Shown piece after piece: positions 48,225 to 58,043 of a stretch of 64,000 nt of DNA (positions within the stretch are counted from its first letter, which is position 1; the number at the start of each line of letters is the position of its first letter). The stretch spans positions 107,180,066 to 107,244,065 of the forward strand of contig CM046452.1 in NCBI GenBank assembly GCA_025506515.1, given 5' to 3'. The notes beneath the pieces are model-generated. The model ran no database searches, had not been told where the DNA came from, and saw only the letters and a list, made by a program, of their open reading frames with translations. This stretch comes from Flaveria trinervia (lineage: Eukaryota > Streptophyta > Magnoliopsida > Asterales > Asteraceae). The position numbers and the translations under genes are program-made.

Positions 48225-51200
48225 TATATATATATTATATGTGTGTGTGTGTGAGTATATTATGTTCCTTAATTTATTGAGGGATTGTTTGGTATCTGAT
48301 TCCATTAAAAGGTTACCTCTGAATTTGTCAGATGTGGAGTGTGTTTGTTAGACTTCTTGATGGCTGTCAAACAGCCCCTAGTCTGTTATTTCTTTTATCT
48401 CATTATATAGAACTGATCAATAGCAAGAAAGAAGTTGTGCCCTAAAATGCAACACTTGTGAATATTTGAAGTAATTAAAGAATTGTTTTTCAACCATACA
48501 ACACTACTCTTATGCAGGAACATTTAGGGCTTTAAAATTTTAATTATAGTCAGCCGAAGTGATTATTTCTTTGCTCGTACAGATTATGTACATCAGATTT
48601 GATCGTCTCCTGGTCCGGGGAACCACAACTCATTAACAAAGAAAAGCACCGGATGTAGTTATGTATTTTATAATGCATAGATACCATATGATTTGCTAGT
48701 TTAGCAAATGACCGTTAGTGGCATTAAACACCACTTGTGATAGGTTTGCTGATGAACTCATTGCTTGCTTGAATGTTCTTTTCGTTTCATAATGGTTATC
48801 CCTTATGGTTTTTTAAAGGTTTGTCACAATTTGTATTTGTATTGATTCAGGTAGAAAGATGCGAGAAAGATAATAAAAGATCAGCATATTGATGATCAAG
48901 TTGTATCTTCAGAATGGGTGTTCTCGTCTAAATCGAGCCAAAAAGCTTCTAATGGAACGAAGCAAGTGGTACATTTATCACATCATGAGCATCACCTCTC
49001 AACTAAGAGAATTTCATGCACTTTCATCACTACATAGCATTCCTTTGCTCCCTACCATCTTAAATCCTAATAACCAACCTAAGGTGATTAAATCAAGGAT
49101 GGATCTGAGTAAGCTGTCCCAGCCATTACAGAAGACTCTTAAATATTCTTTTAACGACTGTCAACTTCAAGCTATAAGTAGTGTCATTGGACCTGTGGAT
49201 TTAAGAAATGATCATGATCTATCCCTCATACAGGGTCCTCCAGGTATTATTTGTGAGACTATATTATTATGATTAGGGTTACTAAAATAAACCCATGGGC
49301 CCGGTTAGGTTTTTAGGGTTACCATCTTACATTCCCGTTGTCAATTGCAACCGTAGTGGGCACAATTGCGCGCTACGTCGCGTGTAGCCCTATGGTCCCG
49401 ATGTAGTAAATTGCGGTGTATAGCGGTATTTTTTTTTCTTAATTTTTAAATACACTAAAAACATAAATAGGGTTCTGGAGTGTTTGACAATGACTGAACT
49501 CGCCGCTATTTGGTTCCTTCTACACCTCCTCCTTCGACCGACCTCGCCGCCGCCAACCCTCTTCCTTCACCTAGTCAACGACCTCGCCGGGTGCCGCCAG
49601 CTCTCCTCAGCGATTGATACTTCGATTCTTTCTGTTTTGATTCCTCGCCAACAACTACCAGCCCTCCTCCTTTGATTGATACTTCGATTGACTCTTGCTG
49701 ATTGACTTAATAAAAACAGTTTATTTACTTGATTCCTGCTGCTAAGGTAAACGATTTGTGGAAATTTGACTCTAATTATTCATTTTTTTTATACTTTGCT
49801 GCTACTTTGTTGTTTTTAAATAGAAATGACCACTAGAACTAGAAGGGAACCTGATATTGGTTGGACCTATGGGACTTTGATGGAATATGAAGATTTAGAT
49901 GATTAGGAATAGACTATTTTATCTATTTTAATGGTGTTTGATGGTGTTTGTTAAACTTTTGTACTAATTTATCGTTAAAACATGTTTATTTTAGTGAATG
50001 TACAATATTTTTTATAATTTCGACTACTTTATCGCTAAACACAAAATAGCGGTCGCTATTTACCGTTATTAGCGACATAGCATATAGGTAGTGTGTCGCT
50101 ATTTGCAATTGACAACTATGCTTACATTATTTAGGCATATAGATGTCTCTAACCTTCTTTTATTGTTATTTAACATTTCATGTGCCTTAGCATAATTTGG
50201 AAAATTCCTTTATATTAGGTACTGGGAAGACACGGACAATTGTTGCTATTATCAGTGCGTTGCTTTCATTATATGGAATGACTACTCAAATGACTGAAAG
50301 TAGTGTTATGAGACCTGCCAACAAGAATATAGGGCATCAAGCGAGTCAATCTGCTGCATTTGCATGGGCCTGGCAGGATGCAGCATTGGCCAAACAATTA
50401 AAAAATGATGAGGGTAAAAACTCTAAATCTCCTACTAGTCCCATAAGAGGTAGGGTTCTTGTCTGTGCACAATCAAATGCGGCAGTTGATGAACTAGTAT
50501 CCAGAATTTCCGGTCATGGCTTGTATGGAAGTGATGGATCAATGTACAAGCCATATCTTGTTAGGGTTGGTAATGCAAAGACTGTCCATTCAAGTTCTCT
50601 ACCTTTTTTCATTGATACTCTTGTTGACCATCGTTTGACTGAGGAGGAGAATAGGATGGATGTGAAGAGTGACATGGATGGGGGAGATTCTTCAATGGTT
50701 ATTCGTTCTAAGCTAGAGAAGTTATTGGATCGTATTAGATTTTTTGAAGCCAAAAGAACCAATTTAAGTGGTGGAAATCCTGACACGAAACATTTTCTTG
50801 AAGGAGGAGATGTTGGCATGGGGGTGATGGTGCAAAGGAAATGTCTGACGCAGAAATAGGGGCGAGGTTACGAGCACTGTACAGTGACAAGAAAGCAGTA
50901 TACGCAGATCTTGCCACTGCTCAGGCACGAGAGAAGAAAGTTAATGATAAAAGAAAAGCTCTTAAACTTAAATTGCGTAAGTCTATATTGAAGGAAGCTG
51001 AAATTGTGATAACAACATTGAGTGGTTGTGGTGGAGATCTCTATGCAGTGTGCTCTGAATCTATGTTAGCCCATAAGTTTAGCCCTTCGTCTGAGACTTC
51101 ACTCTTTGATGCTGTTGTAATTGATGAAGCTGCTCAAGTACAAATCTTTGCTTTCCTTTAATCTTTTTTGCTGACATGATCTTCCTGTAACTCTAGACAT

Positions 51201-53734
51201 ATTAATCTTTGCTTTCTAAGTCTGCACTTTCTTCTTGACAGGCTCTGGAACCTGCTACTCTAATTCCTTTACAGCTCCTAAAATCAAAGGGGGGCAAGTG
51301 TATTATGGTACTCTGGGGACAAGTCTAACAGGTTTTCCTTTTTTTTGCTAAGTTCAATGTAAAATCTTGATCATTATTTATATTTTTTAAGGTTGGAGAT
51401 CCAAAGCAGCTTCCAGCAACTGTTCTCTCTGATGTAGCAAGTAAATATCTCTATCAATGCAGTATGTTTGAGCGTTTACAGAAAGCTGGTTATCCTGTTA
51501 CTATGCTTACAAAGCAGGTAGGCTGTGTTTCTAATATATATATTAGTTTATTATGTAGTACACTTCCTCTTTTCCTGTGGCAAACCACCAAGCAAATTTA
51601 GATCATTTGTATCGCATTGCTCTCCATACTTGCATATACATGCATGCATACACTATATGAAATGTGTGTTGAAAAGGTAATATAATGCTTAAGGATTTAA
51701 AAAAGTTGATATAATGGCAAGGGTGGTTGCATGTTTTTTCTTGTTTTGTTAATAAAGGTAATGTAATTCCAAAGTATGTTTAATCAGGAAAATCTGTACT
51801 TTTGATATGAATAGTTGCAACTAAAGTGTAAACATGCTCATTTTGATTAAATCGAAACATTCATGGAAAGGATATATGCATCTCAATCTTATGCATTTAT
51901 AGACCGAATCTATGAGATGCAAAGTTATTTCATTCTATCCTAGTTTAGGTTCATCACAAAGACACAAACTATAAATTAACTTTGAAACCTAAAACTAATA
52001 GTTATCTTGAAAACTGTATAATCATAAACTCCATTAATAGCAAAATAAACACCAACACAAGTCATGCTAAATTTAAACATCATTATTTCATTTCTTGTAT
52101 TTTGGCTACAAGATGGTAAAGGTAGTATGATATACGCTCAAGTATCATTTGGTAAAATGAACAGCATTTTCAACCTCTGTAACAATTTATGTGGCCAAAC
52201 CTTCCATGAGAATTGTTCCCCTTTCAGTGTTACCTCTTTGTATTAGTTACATGTTTCACACTAACTACTAGGGTTTTTTATATGTTAATTCAGTATAGGA
52301 TGCACCCGGATATATGCCGCTTTCCTTCTTTGCATTTTTATGGTGGTAGCTTACTGAATGGTGATGGGATGTCTAGCAAAGAAAAACCATTTCACAAGAC
52401 CGAAGGGCTTGGGCCTTATTTGTTTTTTGATATAGTGGATGGGCAGGAGCTTCATGGTAAAAACTCTGGGTCTCTCTATAATGAATGTGAGGCTGATGCT
52501 GCAGTTGAACTTGTTGGATATTTCAGAAAGAGGTATATCTGTGTATGTTCTTTTGGTTCTGATACCATAGGTTTTTCCTCAATTCCAGTTATAAAATTGT
52601 CGCTGGTTTTGACAGCTATCCATCGGAGTTCGTTGGAGGAAAAATTGGGATTATAACGCCGTATAGGTCTCAACTTTCCCTTTTGCGTTCACGCTTCTCA
52701 ATTGCTTTTGGGTCTTGTATAATGGATGAAATGGAACTTAATACTGTTGACGGTTTTCAAGGTAGGGAGGTTGATATACTAGTATTGTCCACAGTTAGGG
52801 CATCCTCTGGAACAACTGAAATAAACTCAAACAGAGGTATTGGGTTTGTTGCTGATGTTAGAAGAATGAATGTGGCATTGACAAGGGCCAAACACTCTTT
52901 GTGGATTTTGGGAAATGTGAGAACCTTGCAGACAAATAAGAACTGGGGAGCACTTGTTAATGATGCTAAGGACAGAAATTTAGTTTTATCAGTTGAAAAG
53001 CCATATGTTTCCATGTTTAATTCATTATTCAAGAGTAATTGTGTATCTGATGATATTCCAAGACAGCTTAAGAGCAAGGAAAAAAATACGGAGGTTAACA
53101 TACATACTGAACAGCAGAGAAGATGTAACCCATCCTCTAAAAGTAAACGAGGATACCCTGGAGCTCATAGTAGTGATAATTCCAGAACAAAGAAAAGGGC
53201 AAAAATGCAGTATTATGATTCATCATCGTCAAACAAGGGCAGTGAATCTGAAAACAGTGTAAACAAAACATTCAAAAATGTTAAGCCAGCCACTGATGGA
53301 GATTGTCAGGGTAACAAGGGTGGTGAAAAAGAAAAACAAAGGTTTGATAGAAATATTGGAGTGGGTATACAACATGGTGTAGGAAGTAGATCAGTAGAAA
53401 GACCCATTGACCCTATATGTAAAAGGAAACAACAAAGGGAAGCTGTAGATGCTCTTCTTCCTTCAGCTTTTATATCATCTAAGAAGTCTGTCCCAACTAG
53501 TAGAGTAATACATCTTGCAAATAGACAGACCACATCAAGAAAAGGTATAGTCTTCTTCTTGCTATAATGGTATTGGTGAGTGATTACTGTTATCATAAGG
53601 TGTTTCGTTCTACAACAATCCTGTTTTGTTTCTAGAAAATATACAAGGTCATGTGTTCTAGGAATTGGCTTTACAAACCGAGTTCTTCATTGTTCTCAAC
53701 ATGAAACTTTGCAGGCCTGAGGAACCTAAGCTAA
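27124..53734 (+). CDS. SEN1: SEN1-type superfamily 1 helicase (At1g16800-like)
   Basis: Nuclear 5'-3' RNA/DNA helicase of the Upf1/Sen1 group; yeast Sen1 acts in transcription termination and removes RNA-DNA hybrids. Exons: 27124-27251, 27616-28000, 29168-29284, 29374-29456, 29945-30091, 30222-30370, 30471-30601, 30715-30837, 30978-31051, 34919-35509, 35622-35733, 35888-36025, 36887-37198, 39921-40191, 40279-41480, 48851-49243, 50219-51137, 51242-51307, 51392-51517, 52294-52532, 52616-53544, 53715-53734. Phases agree throughout if two lost bases are allowed for, giving about 2,218 residues. The N-terminal 1,000 residues form the Sen1 helical-repeat region (HIWCGSWDIMGPLLETFYNY). An acidic/Ser-rich linker follows, then the helicase core: GPPGTGKT near residue 1450 (split by an intron), CAQSNAAVDEL, DEAAQ near 1756, GDPKQLPATV, YRMHP near 1824, TVDGFQGREVD near 1946 and NVALTRAKHS near 1988. 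The tail is Lys/Ser-rich and may carry nuclear signals. Frames break near 48889 (one T) and 50817 (one C). Intron 7 uses a GC donor. The last exon (six codons) is the least certain. Confidence 0.93.
31747..32011 (-). repeat. 3' LTR of the copia element (265 bp)
   Basis: As read on plus it begins TGTTAGGATCAAAC and ends CTACACCCAACA, the TG...CA form of LTRs. The segment TGTGCAACCTACGTCCTC and the following GGGGCAACTAGGG recur in slightly changed form in the solo LTR at 62146-62416, so both belong to one family. Confidence 0.8.
32165..34000 (-). pseudogene. Copia RT and RNase H coding remnant
   Basis: The linker before RT shows RRSTRVSKQPERYTPLVNY. RT shows NKWVCRVKEEHDGSKRYKAR, KLDVKTAFLHDDLDEEIYM and KSLYGLKQAPRQWY. 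The active-site block reads FYVDNMLIAG instead of the usual YVDD, so one catalytic Asp is Asn. Near 32789-32787 and 32440-32438 a TAG stands where Gln (CAG) is expected. A frameshift lies near 32730. In the RNase H part (YCDNENAMKLAKN) a stretch before the KPADTFTKSM end is missing. The copy is not functional. Confidence 0.88.
34247..34670 (+). mobile_element. Probable gypsy 3'-end fragment (polypurine region and LTR part)
   Basis: The plus-strand segment CTTGAGGACAAGTCGTTTT, followed by CCGGGCGGG and TTGTATTGATACG, resembles the end of pol and the junction to an LTR that starts TGATACG in some gypsy elements. It abuts the right edge of the copia fragment, so this part of intron 9 is a mosaic. 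The right border is not defined. Confidence 0.4.
37807..38430. mobile_element. hAT-type non-autonomous element (624 bp) in SEN1 intron 13
   Basis: Ends TGGGGGTGTGCACG and TTTGCTCACCCCCA form the terminal inverted repeat. The perfect 8-bp duplication TTGCCTAT stands at 37799-37806 and 38431-38438. The interior is rich in CGGTT/AACCG motifs and has no open reading frame of note. Confidence 0.9.
38431..39920. other. Rest of SEN1 intron 13
   Basis: Nothing codes here. A CA/CT microsatellite lies near 39236-39262. A segment near 39690-39740 with GGGGCTCAATTCCC resembles a tRNA B box and could be an old SINE, but its ends cannot be placed. Confidence 0.4.
41607..43023 (+). mobile_element. Solo gypsy LTR (1.4 kb) in SEN1 intron 15
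   Basis: It starts TGTGACACCTGCGAAA and ends CCGGGGTGTGACA, with no internal region, so it is a solo LTR or similar relic. The flanking 5-mers TTTTA (41602-41606) and TTTTC (43024-43028) match at four of five bases. A reverse-oriented relative lies at 57018-60000. Confidence 0.8.
41695..42020. repeat. Array of degenerate units inside the solo LTR
   Basis: About a dozen imperfect units built on CTAAGTTTTGGATAAAACTT with small length changes. Each unit is partly self-complementary (TAAGTTTT against AAAACTTA). The same units occur in the related LTR near 58880-59030. Confidence 0.85.
43786..45058. mobile_element. hAT-type element (1.27 kb) in SEN1 intron 15
   Basis: Ends TAGGGGTGAGCAAAT and (reverse complement) TAAAGGTGAGCAAAAA. 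The perfect 8-bp duplication ATGAAATC stands at 43778-43785 and 45059-45066. The interior has CCGAACCCGA motifs near both ends and is interrupted by a second element. No transposase frame is visible. Confidence 0.87.
44213..44649. mobile_element. Nested hAT-type MITE (437 bp)
   Basis: Inserted inside the hAT at 43786-45058. Ends CAGTGTTGTAAAAATCG and CGATTTTTACAACATTG are inverted repeats with one mismatch. Flanking 8-mers GCAACCTA and GCAACAGA agree at six of eight positions. The interior has repeats of GGGATTAATCGGGATTAAT and of the CCGATTA type. Confidence 0.8.
45350..47045. mobile_element. Mitochondrial DNA insertion (NUMT) in SEN1 intron 15
   Basis: This block differs from its surroundings in being less AT-rich, free of simple A/T runs and written in the style of plant mitochondrial spacer. 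It contains a recognisable organelle initiator tRNA-Met (annotated separately). No complete mitochondrial protein gene was recognised; an open stretch at 46360-46563 (+) is unassigned. Both borders are estimates from the change in composition. Confidence 0.72.
45811..45884 (-). pseudogene. trnfM: Decayed mitochondrial initiator tRNA-Met (CAT)
   Basis: The minus strand reads AGCGGGG ... CCCCGCC with a cloverleaf order. The D arm GGTCAACTC is followed by the anticodon loop CTCATGA and the T loop TTCGAAT. The 1-72 mismatch is typical of bacterial-type initiators. Compared with the usual plant mitochondrial form, the 3' side of the anticodon stem has TATGA instead of CCTGA, a T-stem base is changed, and the D loop is one T short. 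It is unlikely to fold as a working tRNA. Confidence 0.82.
47046..47928. other. SEN1 intron 15, right part before the duplication
   Basis: No gene. A 33-bp stretch around GTGTTAGTTACTTTCAAGG is repeated at about 47750-47778 and 47798-47826. A segment near 47350-47415 with GGCGGCAAACG and TTGCGCCTTGAG resembles other dispersed repeats. Confidence 0.5.
47929..48443. repeat. Local tandem duplication with TA and TG microsatellites
   Basis: Copy one (47929-48122) and copy two (48123-48443) share AAAGACCTACTATTAGCTTG, the GTTTGTTAGACTTCTT motif, CAAACAGCCC and GATCAATAGCAAGAAAGAAG. Copy two is longer because of a large TA run (48179-48240) and an extra block (48250-48335). Confidence 0.85.
49334..50120. 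mobile_element. hAT-type element (787 bp) in SEN1 intron 16
   Basis: Inner ends TTGTCAATTGCAA and TTGCAATTGACAA are perfect inverted repeats. The perfect 8-bp duplication CTTACATT stands at 49326-49333 and 50121-50128. A GC-richer part (49490-49680) precedes a 26-codon frame at 49826-49906 (MTTRTRREPDIGWTYG...), which resembles the start of a BED-type hAT transposase; that link is weak. It makes up most of the intron that splits the helicase Walker A motif. Confidence 0.9.
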
Positions 53735-55450
53735 ATCCCATAATTTATCTGTAATTATTATTAAAACATATTTGGTCATGGCTGGATAGCAACAAACTGT
53801 ATTGAAATTACAGTTTGTCATACATCTAAATTAATTCTCAAAGGTGTAAGCAAGAGCTTTTATAATAATTTCACTGTTTAACTGTTTGTCTTTTTTTAAA
53901 TGTTAAATTCTAATAGCTCACATCCATCGTATCATGATATTGTTTGCTTTACTCCTGATGGGTCGCCCATTCAGGAACTTACGATTTTGTTCTCACCCGA
54001 CGAGTGGATAGACAGCGGACAATATTTAGTACGGTTTGCATGGGCTGTTATAGATGGTATCAAAGCAGGGGCTGGACCAGTATGCAAATGAGGACGCCAA
54101 TCTTTGTAAGGGGGGTGGAGATGTAAGTCTCATATCGTTTGAGAGGGAGAAGAAACCTTTCTTATAATGGGTGAAAACATTTTCTAACAAGACGCGTTTT
54201 GTTTTGGGCGAGCAACTCGTCGAGTGAAACAAAACTGTGAGTTTCCGGATGGACAACCCATCGGTGATAAAGCGGACAATATCTCGTTGTTCTGACTTGC
54301 TAGTATTTGTCAAGTTAGAACAAGAAAGAAAAAAACACAGTAGAACTTGTAATGTTATTTCTTATAGGGGTGGAAGTAAAGAATAATTATGAAACCAAGC
54401 ATCTCTTTTGGTATGAATATTAATTTAGACTTCTTTAATAACTTAGTGATATGAAACACTTAAGTCTAGAATGATTAAATGACTGCATTATATACTGGCC
54501 AAGGAGTTCAACTGCCATCTCGGCTTGTTTTACTGATGCAGATGAATAGTTGTTGGTAAAGTGATCATAACATGCTCAACTTGCTGAATGTCTGGGAATC
54601 ACAAAGTGAAGTTATGATTCAGAAAACTTGAGTTAAAAGCTCTCCTACTTACTGAGCATTAATGTAGTATATTTGTTCAGGTTAGAAAAGCTTCCTTTTA
54701 GAAGATGAAGAACGTGATCTTTTTGGAAATGAACCCAAGAGACTCATATAATCTTGCCAAGCTTTTTTTATTTTAATTTTGGAATGTGGTGTCAATGCTG
54801 TGTTTGTTATCTTCTTATGACCCGAGTAAATTTTTGTTTGTTATGTCACCATTAGCTTGACAGTATGTAATTGTTATTGATACTTTATAATGTTTTTATT
54901 TCTATTTTTAAATTTATTACTGTAGTAGGGAAGGGATGATTGTTTTTTCAATAATTATCATACAAGTAACCATTTAACTACAGTAGTAGATAGTAGGAAT
55001 ATCAGTTTGTAGACATTGATACCATGCATGCATGATAGTTAAACCAAGAGTAATACTTGTATACATCAATGTAAGAGAACATTGTAATAATGTAATTGCT
55101 AACAATAATGAACTTAAAGACAAATTTGTGACGAGTTTAATGGTTTAGTTTAAATAAAAAATAAACATATAATGGTACATATAAAATTATGCGCTTTATG
55201 AGGCTTTTTGTTGATTGTGTACTATGATCAGATAAACGTTAAGTAAAAATATTGGCATGATAAGCATTTGGATGAGTTTTATGTCTACTTGGAATAATGT
55301 TTTTTTGTTGTTATCATATAATAATAATAAATTTAATAATAAAATTAGTACTCTAATTAAAATAATCTTTTATTGTTTATTTTGAGTTTTTGAAGTTCTT
55401 TATAGAACTTAAATTTTGGTCTTTACCCTTTTGAGTTATCAAAGTTCATA
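53735..55450. other. SEN1 3' flank and AT-rich sequence
   Basis: The first part should include the SEN1 3' UTR. An inverted-repeat structure at 53931-54292 is annotated separately. From 54300 on there is AT-rich sequence without coding potential. Confidence 0.5.
53931..54292. repeat. LTR-like inverted repeat with tRNA-Met primer-like motif
   Basis: Arm one (53931-54003) contains GATATTGTTTGCTTTACTCC and GATGGGTCGCCCATTC. Arm two (54214-54292) contains, in reverse complement, GATATTGTCCGCTTTATCAC and GATGGGTTGTCCATCC. Between them, TGGTATCAAAGC (54055-54066) resembles a retroelement primer binding site for initiator tRNA-Met. It may be a small non-autonomous LTR element (TRIM-like) in rearranged form. 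Confidence 0.5.
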
Positions 55451-55459
55451 TAAAATATA

Positions 55460-56458
55460 GACAAAATTAAAAAAAAACGTCCTTTATGTTTCTATTAAAT
55501 TTCACGTATATCCTTAATGTTTAAAAGTAATAGTCTCTATCTTTTATGTTTGTTTTGTTTCAGATTAAATCCTTTCTAGCTAACTCCGTTAAATATTGCC
55601 GTTAAGTTTTATCACGAGTAATTCACGTGATGGGTAATTTGGTAATCTAAACCATCTCCCTCAAATTGAAATCGACGGCCACTACGCTCATTCACCTCTC
55701 CACCCTCTCAATCAAAGGCGTCTTTGAATCTTCGGCACCGACTACCATTACACTCATTCGTCTCTCCGCTAGCGACCTCAACTCTTTGAGATTCTTCATC
55801 GATATCACCAAATTTAACTTTGCCGGTTATGTTCTACTAAATCTCTCCACCTCCTTCTCTGCCTACTTGATCAAGGTTCTAGCATCCATCTATGACTTAG
55901 TTTTCACGATCATGTTTTATGATCGGACAAACTCATTATCAACTCCCTCCACCATTGTTTGCTTCACATCGGTAACACTTCCACAAGCATTTTTTAATGA
56001 TTCTATACTCGAATCGACTTCACATTTTCGATCAGAAAAACGTGTTGATTCAACACGTAAGACGAACATGCAAACATATACTCGTTGGTTACTTTAAAAA
56101 TGGTAAGAAGGTGAGTCGGTCACTATGAAATCAACACAACGACAATAAAAACTTTGATCGTCTTTTACATTGGGGGGGGGGGGGGGGGGGCAATCGACTA
56201 TACAAAGTTTCAATGTGGGGGAAGATGAGATGAAATGTGTGATTTGTAAAAGTTGGGGGTGGGGTTTAATTTACCAAAATGCTCATCATGTGAATCACAC
56301 ATGATAAGACTTAACGGAAATATTTAACGGAGTTAGCTAGAAAGGATTTAATTCGAAACAAAAACAAACATAAAGGATGGAGATTGTTACTTTTAAACAT
56401 TAATGACGTACAATGAAATTTGATAAAAACATAAAGGATGTTTTTTTGTAATTTTGTC
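55460..56458. mobile_element. Non-autonomous MULE (1.0 kb) with long inverted repeats
   Basis: The perfect 9-bp duplication TAAAATATA stands at 55451-55459 and 56459-56467. The ends GACAAAATTA and (reverse complement) GACAAAATTACAAAAAAAC start inverted repeats of about 200 bp. These carry AAAGGATTTAAT and CTAACTCCGTTAAATAT motifs on both sides. An open frame at 55666-56097 lacks a plausible ATG and any homology I know; it could be a captured gene piece or chance. Confidence 0.92.
56172..56190 (+). repeat. Run of 19 G inside the MULE
   Basis: An unbroken G19 tract in the MULE interior; its length may be inaccurate in the assembly. Confidence 0.9.
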
Positions 56459-56467
56459 TAAAATATA

Positions 56468-57017
56468 AGAGCTCTCATTATTTATCCTATATATATGAGA
56501 ACCGGCTTTAGAAACATGCGTGTTACATGGTTGAATAAAAAAATATTAAAAAATAAAATTTTATTAATCATAAAAAAATATTTGAACATACATATGATTG
56601 AAATTTTCTTTGTTATAAATAGAATGAAAATTTTGTTTCATAACAAATGTTTAAAAAAGTATAATTTCTAAAAAATTTCTTATTATAACTATCAAATTTA
56701 ATAATTTTTCTGATTATAAAAAAATTTTACAAACACCATTTTTAATATATTATATATTTTTAAAAAAGTTTGATGTTTTAGAAAAAATTCTTATTATATA
56801 AAAAATTACTTCCTTAAAAACAACATTAATAAAAAATATCTTTCCTAATTTATTAAATATTATTTGTAATTAATATGATTATTAAAAGGAAGAGGGAAGC
56901 GGAAAAAATTTGTTGATCAGTAATATGATGTTGCCACTTGTCTTACCTAATCATCTTTTTATTAGAGTAAAAAATGAGTTGTACGTGTCATTGTTCACTT
57001 TCTATTTGTTTGTCTTG
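56468..57017. other. AT-rich spacer
   Basis: Very A/T-rich with many TTTAAAAA-type stretches; nothing identifiable. Confidence 0.6.
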
Positions 57018-58043
57018 CAAGATGTTTACGCAACGGATGAACGTTTCACAATTCCTTTCATAAAATAATTAACTCTCATGATTATAAAAGAAAGTTTCAT
57101 ATATATGTTGGAAGGGATTAAATACTCATTATTTTACATTCCATTTTTAAATGAATGTTTAAAAGTTTAAGTTTAGAGATAGATATTCAAAACTCGTCAC
57201 ATGGACCGAAGGTTTAAGCTTAGAAATTTAGTCTTTCAAATATTATTCTCACTAATATGTTTGTCACAAGGTTTTCATGCATGATATTCGTAGCCCATCA
57301 GGTATCAACGCCTAACTAAGCAAATCTAATCATGTTTACATGAAAAATGTTTGAAAGTGATACATCAGCTTCGTTAGTGAATACATTTAACTTTGGCATA
57401 AATATATTTCGACATGAATAACAATAAACATTTAATCATAAACTAATAGTAAACCACACATTTAACAGTATATTTTAACTGAAAGTCCCCTTTCATATAT
57501 ATTGGTATTTGTGCTCAAGCGGTTTTAATACGAGACTCTGCAGATCTGCACTGAGTCTGAACCATCCTCAATATGAGGTTTTCACCCATACCTAAGATAT
57601 GTGCATTAACATGATTAACGAATTAATGCTATTTTCGCAAATAAAAAATCAGTTGACTATTTTGAAAATATGCGTCGTAAGTTGAATAGAGACTCTAAAC
57701 ATGATTTTTTGTTTAAACCTCAAAGCAACTTAATGATTAAGTTACGAGCTTCTAACATCTTGATGATATTTGATTAGAACCTCTTTATTTGTTATCTAGA
57801 GCATCTACATCGGTTCGTAATGTTGGGTTATTATGAGCACATAATCTTTGTGGTGTTTAAAAGATAGGAGATGTATAGTATATGTAATTAGGGAACATGA
57901 TTAGAAATTTCTGAAATGAAGTGAAGTTGAAGACATCTATGTATTTATATATGAATATTTCTTACCTATTATGTCAAGTGTTGTTAAGTTTTATCTGAAT
58001 TATAACTAAAACATAGGTATTTAGTTTGATCCAACACTTAATT

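Noticed and set aside
55666..56097. 143-codon open frame
   Set aside because: Lies wholly inside a MULE, begins at TTG and has no recognisable domain; possible captured fragment but not supported as a gene.
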